From contig NC_063015.1 in NCBI RefSeq assembly GCF_020509005.1, positions 5,194,501-5,258,500 on the forward strand: 64,000 nt of DNA. The letters run 5' to 3'. Under the pieces are notes generated by a model. It was not told where the DNA came from and searched no databases. It saw nothing but the letters and a program-made list of their open reading frames with translations. The DNA comes from Fulvia fulva. Lineage: Eukaryota > Ascomycota > Dothideomycetes > Mycosphaerellales > Mycosphaerellaceae. Of the stretch, positions 31,931 to 44,327 are shown in pieces; the stretch's first letter is position 1, and every line of letters begins with the position of its first letter. A program made the position numbers and the translations under genes.

Positions 31931-34900
31931 AAGGCCGCTACTACGGCCTTCTTAGGCGTCTATTAGCCCGTTACCTCCTAATATAGCTATAGAGGGCACT
32001 AAGGTGCGTAGGTCTACGCCTTCCTTAGCTATATTAAGTAGCTTGACGAAGTGCTTGTGCTTCTATAGTAGAAGCAGCTTAGTCAGCCCGTCTATAGGCA
32101 TGTCGTTAGTACTAAGATACTTGATCTCAATGTCTCCGCGCTAGTCTCGCTATCGGAGCTAGTAGTAGTAGATATCAACGTAGCGTAGCTTCGTATTAAG
32201 CTTTTGCCCTTATTAGTTAACAAGGCGGATGGTCTACGTGTTGTCGTAGTATAAGTAGGTGCGCTAATTGAACTGAAGGTATATCTTAGCGAAGACTCGT
32301 TCCTACTATATAAGCTCTAAGGCGGCTTATAAAAGCCCGAGTAGCTCAGCCTCTGTTAAGGACTTGGTGATAGTGATTTGTTTAGATGCCTTATAATCTA
32401 CTAGTCTACCGAACAGTATAAAAACCTAGCTATTTGAGCTAGTCCTGTTATTATTTATGCCGTAGGACGCGTCCGATGCTCTAAAGAACTCGTAGTTACT
32501 ACCGAGGTGCTCTAGTTAGCTATAAAGGCTAGTGATGTGTTTGCTAGCGCTATATATAAGGCAGAGGTTCTTGGTCTCTAGGAGATAGCGTAAGCACTGA
32601 TCTGTAAGCTTAAGGTGTGTCTTAGTTAGCTTAGTCAGATACTGCGATAGTATAGATAAGGAAAAGGCGATGTCAGGCCGCGTATATATAGCGGCGAAGT
32701 TGAGGAATCCTATACGTTATTAGTACGTAAGGATAGCGATAGAGGTAGGTTAATGACCCTCTAGAACGGTCTAATCAAGGTGTTGATCTACTAGTACTGT
32801 CGTTTTACGTACATTCGTAGATATACTAAATTTGGCGGCTAGCTTCTCAATATAGTCTTCTTAAGAGAGCTATAGCAAGCGCTTGTTTCTGTCGCGCGTA
32901 ACCTTGATTCCTAGGAACTAGGAGAGATCACCGAGCTCGTATATCTCGTACTTAGTAAGTAGCCGCTGCTTAATGTTAGTAGTATAGGCCTTGTACTTAC
33001 GGTAGTAGAGTATAACTAGGTCGTCAACGTAAAAGAAGAACATAACCTTATTGTTATAGTAGATACATTCGGAGTCCGATAGGGGTACTAGTCTAAGGGA
33101 GGCTAGCGTCTCGGTTAGGGAGTTATACTATAATAAAGGGGACTCCTTTAGACCGTAGAGGGCCTTAACTAGCTTAAGGGCGTGTCTATAGGATGGCCTG
33201 TCGATTCTAGGAGGTGGTTCTAGATACATAGTGTATAGCAGGTCCGAGTTTAGGAAGGCGTTAATAATATCGAATTGTTCGGCTTCTAGGTCGAAGCTCG
33301 CGGATATAGTATAGTAGAGGCGGAACATACTTACTAGTAGTGTAGCGGCGTATATGTCTAAGTGTGTTCCTTACAAATCGCCTCTTACGTATAGCCTAGC
33401 CTTAAAGCTCTTTAGTATGCCGTACTCGTCTAGTTTGTATTTATATACCTACTTAAGCGGCAGTAGTAGCTAAAGTCCCTCCTCTTACTAAGCATCCTAA
33501 TCCTTCTCTTCCTTTGTTGCCTATCTAAATGTGCCTGTTGCTAGGGCTTTAGTAAACTCCTTGGCTACAGCTTCGATCTACTATTAGGAGAAGCGGTGTT
33601 TTATAGCGGCTCGGTAGTTATAAGGTTCGGGCGGAAGGTTATCGCGGTATATAGAGGTAGTAGTGTTAACACGCCTTAGAGGGCTGTTGCCTCTTCGTGT
33701 AGGGCTTCGATCGCTCTTATCGCGATAGGCGCGTGTTCTAGGTCGTATACCGGACATCTAGCTAATGATTATATTAGCGACTATAATCTAGTATAGTATA
33801 TAGTAGAAGTAGGCCGTTCGTAGGCGCTTTCTATTCTCTATAACTATATAGTTAGACTCCTCTAGTGTATAGAGCTCTGGCTCTAGGGGAAAGAGTAGTA
33901 TATTAGACGCGTTATATATTAACGCGTCTTCTAGTAGTATAAATGTGAATGGATATAGCTCGCGATTAGGGTCCGTGTTGCCTATGATCTCCTTACGGTC
34001 TTCTACGGTAAGGGCATCTATTATCTGCTACTATAGGGTGTCGTAGTAGTTAATAGTGTTAGGTACTAACTGCTATATGTTGTCTTAAGTTATGTGATCT
34101 ATTACGTGCTCGATTTGCCGGTCTTTTTAGTTATATATTACTGACTCGCGGTGTTACGGCTAGTATAGTTCTTGCCTAAGGAGCTTTTAGTAGGCGTCTC
34201 GAGGTTGTTAGGTATGCGGCTACTAAGCCTATTCTTCTACCTCCTCGGCCTATGCTATATCTTACTCGTGATAAGCGACATATAGGTCGTAGTATTGTTT
34301 AGGCTCTTTAGCTAGTTCCGCTATTACGATGTTCTCGATAGGGGTCGTATACCCTACTGTTAGGCGTGATAGGTTATAGAACGTAGTCTTATCGAAGAGG
34401 ACGTCCTTGACTCGTATAACCCTATCTTTTGATAGGTCCTATACGCGGTAGATGTTAGTAGAGTCGTATCCTATAAGGTAGCCTATAAGCGCTCTCTCTT
34501 AGAGTTTCTCGCTCTTACTAGGCTGATCTAGTCTATAGATAAACACGTATATAAGGGAGCTATACACTACTATATGACCTACGTTCGGAATTCGTCCTAT
34601 TACCAATTCGAATAGGGTCTTCCAGCCCTTTGACTAGATAGGGGATCGCTAGAGGATATATACCGCTACTATAGTACATTCTAGCCAAAGCTTTTCCGGC
34701 AATCGTACGTAGATACGAATGGTTCTGCTTATAGTAATAATTAGAGCTCTAGCTCTTTCTGCTAGGTCCTACGTAGGCGCGTATTCCGCGGTTACGTACT
34801 ATTCAATCTTGTTGTTATTAATGACTAAGCGAAACACCTTCCTAATAGCGGGCTCGTTGTCGCTATAGAAGTATACGAACCTACGACTAATAAAGTTGAT

Positions 34901-37200
34901 AAAGCTTAGTAGGCTATTAAAGTAAGCTAATACCGATTGCTAATCCCTGTTCTTAATAGTGAACTAGAAGTGTCTATAGATATCTAGATCGTAGAAGTGG
35001 ACGAGGTACCTATTACCGTTATAGGCGACAGTGAATTCTGCTAAGTCTATAGCTATGTGGCCGTATAGGGTCATCACCCTAATAGGCTAAGACCGATTAT
35101 GTACCTTGTGAGCTTTACTAAGCCCATATGCTCTACAATGTATAGTAAGGGGTGCGCTTAGACTATCGTTAATGATCACCCCCTTAACTCTAAGCGGCAA
35201 CTGCTTAATACGTTTAGCGCTAATATGACTAAAGATTTGATACTACTGGCGGCCAGAGAGCTTTCGGTGTTTAATAGGGGTCCTACTAGACGTAGCTATA
35301 CCTTAAGTACCCCTAGTGCTGTTTATGACTACGAGAACGGTACGGTCACTATCCTCTTAAGTAGTTAGAGATACTACGCTATTAGTAGGTTCATCGCCGA
35401 TGTTTGCACCCCTACTAATAGTGCTAATGAAGTACGCGTTACGCATCTTTTCAGTGGCCTTCGGTAGTACTAGGCCCTCTTTTATAGGCCATTAGTAAGT
35501 GATAGGTGACTTAGGTGGTGTGACCACCTTAAAGAAAGGGATTGTACTAGTATGGCGGTGTAGGTCTATTAATTTAGTGTCGTTATGCCACATTGAATTG
35601 CTACGTCCGTGCTACTAGAGTCCGGCTCTTTCTATACGTGTATAAGAGATGACGTTCACATAAAAGCCTAGGCAGTAAGCTATATCTAGTAAGGTGAATG
35701 AATGGCCCCTAATTGATATATAAACGCGCCCTAACGCTACAATTGGAAAGGTGGTTGTTCTAGCCTAGATTTCTAAGGTGGTAAGGCGCTCTATAATGAA
35801 CTCTACACCCTCCTAGTCATAATGATTAATTATATAAGTGTCTAAACAGTTATTATATACCTAGCAATCCCTAAAGTTGACGCTCAACTTGCTAATTGAG
35901 CTAGAAAGAACAGTAAGACCAACAAAGCCCTTATCGCGTAGTGATGCCTTCTTCGTATTAGTAATAGCCTTATCACGTTCCTAGTCCTTACGATTGTTGC
36001 GATTTAACACGCTAAGCAGACGCTCGCCGTCGTCGCTTAAGTAGTAGTTAATAAAGTTTTTCTAGTACTTCTTCTACTACTCTAAGCGCTAATTATTTGC
36101 TAGGCGCTTGTCGGGGTTGATTATATCGTATGAGAACAGGCCCTTATAACAGGTGTCCTTAGGCTCGCCGGTGATGTTCTAGTAGCCGCTTAGCCTATTG
36201 TTGTCCTTGTCTTTGTTCTTATCGCCGCGGCTACTACTACGACCCTTATTACTACGGCTATTACTACGGTTGTTACCACGGCTACTACTACGGTCACCCT
36301 CCTTTTGACCAGTATCTATAGGTACTATTTCATCCTCTGCTAAGGTTTCTCCGGAGAAGGTTACGAAGACTGATCGACCGTTAGTTATTACTAGTACGGT
36401 GTCGCGTATCTATTTGAGGTAACGCTTAGTAAGCTTTTATAGTGACATTTTGTTACGCTTCTACTCGTTATATAGAGAAGCACCGTAGGCTAGAGCCTAC
36501 TTCTGCTAAATAGTAAGTAGGAAGTGTCTACTAAGGTCGTCGTACTCGGCGTAGTTGCACTTAAGCATCTTGGTCTACAAAACTAACTAGTCTAAGCACT
36601 AGTTATCGATTCTACGTACGCTAGCCTTCTAAAGCCTAGACAGCTTAAGCGTGAGCTACTGCTTACGTAGTATATCGTCTAGACCATACTAATCCTTAAG
36701 AGCCTAGTATTTTGCTCTAAGGGTGTTCTAGCCGTACATTAGCTCTTACCCTAGCTCTGTCGTCGTACGGATAAGGTAGGTAATGAGCTTTGATCGCGTA
36801 GTAGTAAAGATATCGTATATCCGTTGCCTTCGGTCTACGTCTGTTTGTCGTAGCTTAATAAGATCTCTTGATGTAGCGTCTCCTACCGTATACGCTTATT
36901 AGATTTCCTTAAACGTTAAGTAAGTAGGCTCTGTTAGCTCGTTACTCAGTTAGTGAGGATCTATATACTTCTAGACATTCAAAGACTCTACGTAGAGCTC
37001 TAGCTAACGGTCAAACTTGTCCTATTAGTCATAGCTCTTCAGAACTACGGTATTCTAAGGTAGGGCACCGGTAGTCACCGGGGTTTCGGTAGTAGCTATA
37101 ACTACAAAATGGGTTGTAGGCTAGTAAAAGTTCTACGCGGGTTCACTAGGCCTAGGGGACACTACTGTACTGGTTGTAGCAGTAGTGCTATAACGATACA
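31931..37200 (-). pseudogene. Copia-2 gag-pol
   Basis: Minus-strand reading gives gag (about 37200-36050) with a decayed knuckle near 36130, protease near 35870, integrase at about 34700-35200, reverse transcriptase with AEQFDIINAFLN near 33275, LVKALYGLKES near 33145 and YVDD near 33025, and RNase H ending DIEIKYLSTNDMPIDGLTKL near 32085. TAG stops are dense. It is a different Copia family from Copia-0/1 by sequence. It cannot encode protein as it stands. Confidence 0.85.
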
Positions 37201-37250
37201 AACTCTACTTTAAGGCTTCCTTGTCGTAGCGAATGTTAGTAAGCGCTAAT

Positions 37251-37262
37251 CGGGCTTATAAC
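37251..37262 (-). other. Copia-2 primer-binding site
   Basis: CGGGCTTATAAC beside the 5' LTR is the RIP-altered form of CGGGCTCATAAC, the same initiator tRNA-Met anticodon-arm match as in Copia-1. Confidence 0.6.
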
Positions 37263-37469
37263 TATCACGTTAGAAGTGTAGGAAGTTATTGTACGGGCTT
37301 ATATAGGGTGTTTCAAAAGCAGGTTATGTATTGTATATGTCTATCTAGAATGGACAAGTGTTGCTCTTAAAGACGCTATAGGTGACTAATTAGTCACCTG
37401 ATTCTTAGCGTACGTGGCCTCAAGTTTTGATGATGGGATGTTGCCTATATATACGCTCGGATCGCGACA
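37263..37469 (-). repeat. 5' LTR of Copia-2
   Basis: 207 bp matching 30667-30873, with scattered CA/TA and TG/TA differences. It ends GCGACA at 37469, followed by ATTGT. Confidence 0.9.
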
Positions 37470-37474
37470 ATTGT

Positions 37475-37504
37475 TGACTCCCTTTGAGATGCTACATCTT
37501 AACA
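37475..37504 (-). repeat. 5' LTR of Copia-1, displaced second part
   Basis: GACTCCCTTTGAGATGC... to CATCTTAACA equals 25281-25310 of the left LTR. Confidence 0.88.
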
Positions 37505-38712
37505 GGGTATATACTTAAACCCCCCCTTATTAACCACTAAAATATATACGACTAACTACCCTAGTAAGCAAGGGCGCGCCTAGTGACCTTAAGATAGCTT
37601 ACGCGTAGGTGTTTATACTTGCCGGTCTGCGGGCCGTGAAGTATATATAGCGATCTTGAGAAAAAAGATAATAAATCCGAAATTTTCAGATTTCCGTATC
37701 TTTGCCTTATAGAGAGATTCCTCGTAAATCCTTAGCATCCTACTAAGGTCGCCTCCTAACTATATATATCTCAGTAGTACCCCTATATACCCCTACTACG
37801 TAATTAACCGTTAAAGGTTAACGAGATTTGACGCGCAAATTTCAGGGTCTAAAGGGGCCCTTAGCTCGTTAATACTACGACTCCTCGATCTATCCGAAGA
37901 GCGTATCGTTGTCCTATTAGAGGCGCTAATTAGCTTCCTTAAGGTCTTGTATCTAACTCTTATACTTCTAGTATTTGTTAAAGTAGAATATAAAGAGGCC
38001 CTTAACATCCTTATCCTTTTCGAGTTGACTAAGACTCCCGGATACGATGTTACGTTCCTTCTTTATATTGGCGTACTTACGCTATATAACCTTGTTAGCC
38101 TTCTTTAGGGACTCGACCTAGTTGAAAAGTGTAATGAAGTCTAACTATATCTAGCGAACGAGGTGAAATATAATCTCCGGGTATACTATAGTACAAGTCG
38201 CAAACTCGGCTAGGCTCTTAATAGTAGTATACTCTAAGGCGATTGCCTACTCCTTAGGTTAGCGTATATTATTAGTTTTACTATCTTATATAGATATATT
38301 ATCTCTTAACTCTATGATCTCGTACACCTTAATTCCTCCTTCTTCTAAGATCTATTCTTTGTCGAGGAATTATTCGAAGTTAATAGGGTCGGAGGTTAAG
38401 GCAAACTACTGTTCTTTAGGTAGTAGGTCCTTCTCGATCTCTTGTTATTCGGCGGCGAATACGTTCGAGTCGTCGTCGGAAGGGAAGGCACCTAGGGCGG
38501 TATTAATACCTAGGTTATCGAGTGTCTACGTTTTAGTAGATACGGTTAGGAAAAGCTTAGCGCGTACGAGCGACTAACGCTTGTACTTGCTAAGATCTAG
38601 ATAAAGAGGTTGCTTAGGCAAGAGCACCCCGTTAGTAGTACTACCGGGTATAGCTATATTATTCTATTACGTAGTAGATAAGACTGCTCTCTTAGTAGGT
38701 ATATAAGGGCCC

Positions 38713-39113
38713 TATAAGAGTAGGGAGGCGCGCGTTTCACGCGAAGGAGAGAGGTGATCTATTGACTTAACTAATGCGCTTGTTTGCGCGACTATAGTTG
38801 TTGTTAATGCGCCTATACGCGCGACTCGACGGTTAGTGCCTATAGTGAACTTGACCTGCCTTAACGCGCACTTTACTAGTGCGATTTGATTGTGACTGCT
38901 AGCCTGACTAGATGCGCCGCTTGCCCGACCGAACAAACTATCACGGGCAGTGATCTGTAAGACGTAGTGTAGGGTTGCCGTAAAACAAGCGTTGTTCGGT
39001 AAGGCTACGAAAGAGAAGCGCGAAGCGCGCGAGATATATAGGGAAGCGCCAAGGCGCTAGCACGCGGGGAAGAGCCGCGGCGCGACGTCACGGCAGCAGT
39101 GAACCGTGACATA
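38713..39113 (-). mobile_element. 401-bp GC-rich solo-LTR-like insert flanked by GGGCCC
   Basis: GGGCCC flanks it at 38707-38712 and 39114-39119, and the gag frame on both sides joins across it. On the minus strand it starts TATGTCACGG and ends CTCTTATA, with a TATATATC box near 39037. It is CpG-rich with little RIP. A solo LTR of a Gypsy-type element fits best. The ends are uncertain by a few bases because GGGCCC is palindromic. Confidence 0.55.
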
Positions 39114-39395
39114 GGGCCCTTTATTAGCTTGTCGTACTAAGATCATAGGAGTAGCCTTCTATTCTCTACTTTAGGCTTAAGTTTCTCCTTAATATAGATA
39201 GATAGATAGATGATTCATTTACCCGTTGTGGTGCCCTCCGGCCCATGCGGGTTTATGTCTATATATGTTACTGCATAAGGTAGGAAACCTGTTCCTAGGT
39301 AAAAACCTCCTCTCCTTCTCTAATAGCTTCCTTGCCATGAGTTCTCAGTTTTCCTTCCATTAGGGTGCACTAGTGTCATGGTGGTTAGCCTCTGA

Positions 39396-42300
39396 CTACC
39401 TTGTCTGCAACCCTGGAGTTGTCCCCCTCTTCCTGCTCTCCTCCTCCTTCTTTCTCTCCTCAATCCATCTCTCTGTTTCCCTAGTAAGAGAGAACTGCTC
39501 CAAAAATCCTTGGTGGATGATCCACCTTGTAATTCTCTGGAGGTCTCCCTTATTGCTGATCATGGCTTGGAAGTTTCTGTTCCTTGCCCTTGCCCTCCAT
39601 TCACCTCTCCCTATACTCCATTCTTTGCAAACCAGAAGTCTATGTTCGACATTCTGGGACAGGTAGCCGCATAGGCAACTCTTGTCTTCGATACCTGGGA
39701 CTTTTCTCTAATGCAGGTATGCCCTGACTCCGATGTGTTCAGAGCGGATTTGTATTGCTATACTTGCTTCTGACCTGGTCAGGTCTGAGTACAGTAGGTA
39801 GTTGTGGCTACCAAACTGTTGGAGTGCCTTTGGGGTTCCTGGCCTCTGTGGGGTTCTTGTCCATTCAGTCTTCCAGAGGAGTCCTGCCATCCTTTCAGCT
39901 AGAGACTGTTGCTTCTTCCCTTGGCTAGCTGCTGATCCTCTCCCTTGAGCCCTTCTGTCCTGTTCCTGCTGGGCTAGGTGCAGCTGTTCTGTTAGTTCTT
40001 TGAACTTCTGTAGGTCCTGCTGCTTCTGTGGGGCTGGATTGGGTCTTGCTTGTCTGTGCCTTCTTGTGCACTGGTTCCTGATTTTGTTGACTGCCTTCTG
40101 GATTACTAGCTGGGCTGGGTATGCAGACGTCTTTCCTGCATACTGGTATCTCAACCCTTGAAGGTAGAGCTTGGCTAGTGGGGAGCCAGACTCCATTTCG
40201 ACCACCCTTGTTGGAGTTGACTTGTATGCTCTAAGCACCTTTTTCAGACAGGAGGCTTAGGCTCTGCTGATGGGATCTGCAATTCTCTTTGGGATCTTGT
40301 CTTGGGCTGACCAGATCTGGGCTCTATATAGCATGGCTGGCTTCACAATGGCCTTGTACATAACCTTTGCTTTCGCAAATGTGGCTCCCTATGTGGAGGC
40401 TGTAAGCCTGTCAATTGATTGTCTGTTGTTGTCTGCTCTTGCCTGTGCTTTCTTGACCTGTGGTCCCTAGCTGAGGTTTGGATCCAGCCATATTCCTAGC
40501 ACCCTTAATTTACTTGAGGGTTCTGTTGTGTGTCCCTGAATGGTGATTAGGGCTTGCATATTGTGTCTGTTTCTGGCTCTACTGAAGTGGATGAGTTAGT
40601 ACTTCTCTGGGGCAAATCTGGCTCCATGTTTCCTGGCCTATTCCTCACATTCCTTGTGTTTCTTCTGCAAGATTCTGCAGTTCTCTTCTGTGCTGTCTGA
40701 CCAGGCTAGGATGTTTGTGTCATCCACAAACCCTAAGGCTGATATGTTTCTAGAGTTTAGCTTTGCTGGCAGGTCTGCTATAGAGAGGAGAAACAGGATT
40801 GGAGACATTGTTGATCCCTGTGGAATTCCTGTCTCTGTAGGCATGCTGTCAGATTTGTATCTGCCCAGTCTTAGTCTTGTGGTTCTGCCTCTAAGGAAGG
40901 ACTGGATAAACTAGACTGTCTAGTTGGGGATAGCCTTCTGTTTCAGGATGTGGATCCGCCTCTGGTGTGAGACATTGTCAAAGGCTCCTGATATGTTCAG
41001 TGAGAGGAGTGTGGCTGCTTTGTTGTTCCTAAAGTGCCACAGGGTCTTGATCTGCTCTGTGATAAGTTCTATAGCTGTTAGTGTTGATCTTTGTTTCCTG
41101 CCTCCTATCTGTTCTTTAGGAAGGATTCCATGTTCTTCAGCTAGGTTTGTCAGCCTTTCTGCTGTGATCTTTTCCAGGAGTTTGCCTAGTGTGTTGAGCA
41201 AGGCAATAGGTCTGTATGCCTTTAGCTTTGTGTAGTCCTATTTCTGTGGTTTTCTCAAGACCACAGTCAGTGACTCCTTGAAGTGTTTAGGGCAGTGTCC
41301 TTAGGCCATGCACTGTGAAAAGATGTTTGACAGTGCAGGGGAGATCTGGTCCTTGTATGTCTTGATGAACAAGTTTGGAATCCCATCTGGTCCTAGGGCC
41401 TTGTTTCCTGAGAGTCTCTTAATGATGCTCTTGATCTCTCCCTCTCCTACTGTGCAGGATTGCTCTAGTGGTGTTGGATACACACTGCCCTCCAGATCCT
41501 ATAGGTCAGCTTCTACCTGTGTGCCAAAGAAATGTTTCCCTAATGCCTGTGCCTTTCCTGGGAGAGTGTGTTGGATTACTCCTTCCTGGTCTTCAATGTT
41601 TGGAAACTAGGGCAGCATGTTTCTGTCCTGTGTGGGTTGTCTTGCCCACTTTGCTAGTTTCCACATCTTCTCAGGATTCTGGGTAATGGATCCAACTGTT
41701 GACCTCCACTCCAGCATCTTGTCCCTCTTGATCTGGGCCTTCTTGTCTCTGGTTGCCTGGTTGTATCTGTCCCATGCTTCCTGGGAGTGACTCTGGGTAA
41801 GGGCTCTCCTGGCCTGCCTGGCTGCCTTGACCTTCTCTGAGCATTCCTTTGTCCAGAATGGCTTCTGGTACAGTGACTGTTTCCTTTCTCTAGTGTGGGC
41901 TGCTGCACTTTCCTGCATTGTTCTAACCAGTTCTGCCACTGCTTGGTCTATGTCTAAGGCTGTTTCCAGTCTCCTGGTCTCTAGTCTAGCTAGCTTCTGT
42001 TCTAGGTCTTGTCTGATCTGTTCCCAGTTGGCTGCCTTCCAGGCCAGCTGAGGTTCTAGGTCTCCTTCCTGCTGTGTCTGTGTTTCAAACTCCACCTGAA
42101 TTAGGAGGTGATCTGATGAGGACTCCAAGTCCTGGTTAACCCAGCATCTAGCGACCTTCTGCTGCAGGTCATGTGATGCAAAGCACAGGTCAATGGTGCT
42201 TGAGCTTGCTCTCTGTGACCAGGTAGTTAGGCCCTTTGGGGTAACTAGGTGCATGTTGTTGCTTTAGGTAGTGGAGAGGAGTCTGTTAGCTAGGAAGTGA

Positions 42301-42782
42301 TGGGCAGGTGCAAAGTCTGATCCCCATGTAGGATGGTGCAAGTTGAAGTCTCCCAGCACGATGTGTTGGGAGTCACTCTGCAAGATGTCTGGCAGCTGTT
42401 GTAGTGTGCCCAGCTAGGTGCTGCTTCTGGAGCTGGGGGGTGGGTTGTATACACTGTGGATGTGAATGCTGCCTTGGTTAGTGTTGAGTCTGACTGAGGT
42501 GATGTCTCCCCCTTCCTGTTGGATTTGTTCCCAGCTGTCTGTTGCCATCTCTTTGCTGATGTACATGCATGTTCTAGGGGTGCCTTGTTTGGCTAGGAGT
42601 GTGTGATACCTTGGGTCGTTAGCAGTAGATGGTCTGTTAGATTTGCTGTTGATCCAAGGTTCCTGGACTACAATGACTAGGTGTTTCTTTGGGTCCAGTG
42701 CTTAGAGAAAGCTTCTCTGGACCTTGTGCTGGCTTTTGTTGACATTGTACTGGATAGTGGTAAGATTGGGTGTCTCAATCAT
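39396..42782 (-). pseudogene. LINE family B copy 3 ORF2 (endonuclease, RT)
   Basis: The ATG at 42782 overlaps the ORF1 stop as ATGA, suggesting termination-reinitiation. The endonuclease opens with LTTIQYNVNKSQHKVQRSFL, and GDFNLHHPTWGSDF lies near 42330. The reverse transcriptase contains LGPDGIPNLFIKTYKD near 41370, RPIALLNTLGKLLEKI near 41180, GAFDNVSH near 40980 and FVDD near 40720. A cysteine motif CLCGYLSQN..HRLLVC lies near 39660. Breaks are TAG codons at Trp or Gln positions (for example near 42264, 41612, 41310, 40640). It is not translatable end to end. Confidence 0.9.
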
Positions 42783-44037
42783 AACTCATCCATGCTGGTC
42801 TCCTGCTGGTCTTCTCGTGCTTCCTGCTGCTGGCTGCTATTTGGGATTGTGGTAAGGTTGAGCCTGCTTTGTGACGGGTCTCTTCCTGCAACCACAATTG
42901 ATTTTGGTCTACCCATGGCAGGGTGGCCTTGGGCCTGTGTGGTCTCTTCTGTTCTGCCTCTTTTCAGAGGGTTGTAGACAGTCCTTAGGGGTTCTTGGGT
43001 GATTGTCCCTGTCTGGAATCTGATAGGGGTGTTGATCCTGGCTTCTCTTGCCCTCCTCTTTGCCTCAATCCTGGCTGTGCAGTCTTGGGACCAGGAAGGG
43101 TGTTTCTTTCCACAGCATGCACATCTGGCTTCACTCTTTGGGCTGTGCAATTCTGTACTTTGTGGCTACCAGCACAGTGGGAACAAGTGTCCTTTTGGCT
43201 TGGGCATCTAGTAGAGATATGACCATACTGTTGGCACTTGAAACATTGCAGTAGTCTGTGGGTGCTTCTATAGATTTCTGTGTCCATTCTTTCACATTCC
43301 TAGAAGATGCCCTTGTCAAGCACGGTGTTTGCCTGTTCTACAGTGCCTATCCAGAGCACTAGAGAAGACTCTCTCTTTGTGTCCTTTGTCTTTCTGTTGA
43401 CCCATGCTGCTTTTGTGATCTGTAGCCCTGGGCATACAGCCTGGTTCTGGTCCTGCAGCCTCTTAAGGTCTCCTTCAATGTCAAACTTTGTGGTCATCCT
43501 ATAGGCAATAACCATATTTTGTTGGTGTGAAACCTTAGCCGTCTTGCCTAGTTTGACTGTCCACTCCTTCTGTGTCTCTAGCCTCTTCCTGTCTTGCTCC
43601 TGTGCTGTGAACAGCTTAAGGACACCTCCTTTCTCTTTCCTGGCTCCAATGATGCCTTGTATCCCAATCTTCTGTATGATCTCCTTGCCTGACAGGCCCT
43701 CAATCTCTTTCTGCTCTTGCTGGTCGGAAATGTAGACCTTGATAGCTGTTTTCTGGGGGGGAGGGTTTTGGGATGCAACTGCTGCCCAGGTTGGTTGGCT
43801 TAGTTTCTGGCCTTCCTGTGTCCTCTTCTTTGCTGCTGCTGCTACTGTCCTGTTAATGATCTGTCCTGTTTGGCTCCTTAGTGCCTTTAGCCCTCCAAGG
43901 AGCTCCAAAATCATCCCCTTAAGTGCTCTTTCTGGGTGCTCGCCATCTCCTGCCATTGCCATTGTTTCTGCCTTCCTGCAGACCTCCTTCCACTCGTTAC
44001 TCTCCTGCTCCTGGTCGTTTCCTGCGATCGCTATCAT
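42779..44037 (-). pseudogene. LINE family B copy 3 ORF1 (zinc-knuckle RNA-binding)
   Basis: The ATG at 44037 lies 27 nt inside the 5' end. The first 245 residues are open and similar to copy 4. A TAG near 43300 replaces the Trp seen in copy 4 (LFWDYERL). The knuckles CFKCQQYGHISTRC and CSHCAGSHKVQNC follow at about 43230-43155, then a frameshift near 43140 before the third knuckle (CACCGKKHPSWSQDC). It ends with TGA at 42779-42781. Confidence 0.85.
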
Positions 44038-44327
44038 CGTGTCTTCCTCCGCCCTTAGTATATCTTCTCCTTAATATAGTACTACTAGGTATATAGCGTG
44101 TCGTCCCTTAGGAGAAGGTCGTTAATATAGATAGATAGATTATTCATTTGCCTGTTTTGGTGCCTCTTGGCCTATGCAGGTCTCTCGCTATAGAGTATAT
44201 TTATGTAGGTAGGAAACCCGAGTAACGGGTGAAAACCTCCTCTCCCTCTCCTTGGATTTGTCCTTCTCTTGTTCTTCCCGTTTTCCTTCCTTTAGGGTGC
44301 GCTAGTGTCATGGTTGTTACCCTGTGA

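Larger units (their letters stand above)
30667..37469 (-). mobile_element. Ty1/Copia element Copia-2 nested in the Copia-1 LTR
   Basis: Its 207-bp LTRs (30667-30873 and 37263-37469) differ at RIP-type sites. The target-site copies are ATTAT (30662-30666) and ATTGT (37470-37474); the single G-to-A change is itself RIP-like, and ATTGT is what the intact Copia-1 LTR shows at 25276-25280. Internal genes run on the minus strand. About 1.05 kb of non-coding sequence separates pol from the 3' LTR. Confidence 0.92.
25076..37504 (-). mobile_element. Ty1/Copia element Copia-1, its 5' LTR split by Copia-2
   Basis: Both LTRs are 235 bp. The left (3') LTR is 25076-25310; the right (5') LTR is 30462-30666 joined to 37475-37504 once Copia-2 and one ATTGT copy are removed. 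Internal order on the minus strand is primer site, leader, gag, protease, integrase, RT, RNase H and polypurine tract. RIP is moderate. The outer flanks (GTTTA left, GGGTA right) do not match, so no target-site duplication is preserved. Confidence 0.9.
39198..44064 (-). mobile_element. Tad1-like LINE, family B copy 3
   Basis: A 4.87-kb non-LTR element between direct repeats TTCTCCTTAATATAG (39183-39197 and 44065-44079). The 3' end (low coordinates) carries a GATA/TAGA repeat tail, followed by a 3' UTR of about 200 nt. Two ORFs overlap at ATGA. Damage is one frameshift and scattered TAG stops; the base composition is otherwise not RIPed. Confidence 0.92.

Noticed and set aside
25071..37509. 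Target-site duplication for Copia-1
   Set aside because: Flanks GTTTA and GGGTA differ at two positions not explained by C-to-T change, so no TSD is claimed.
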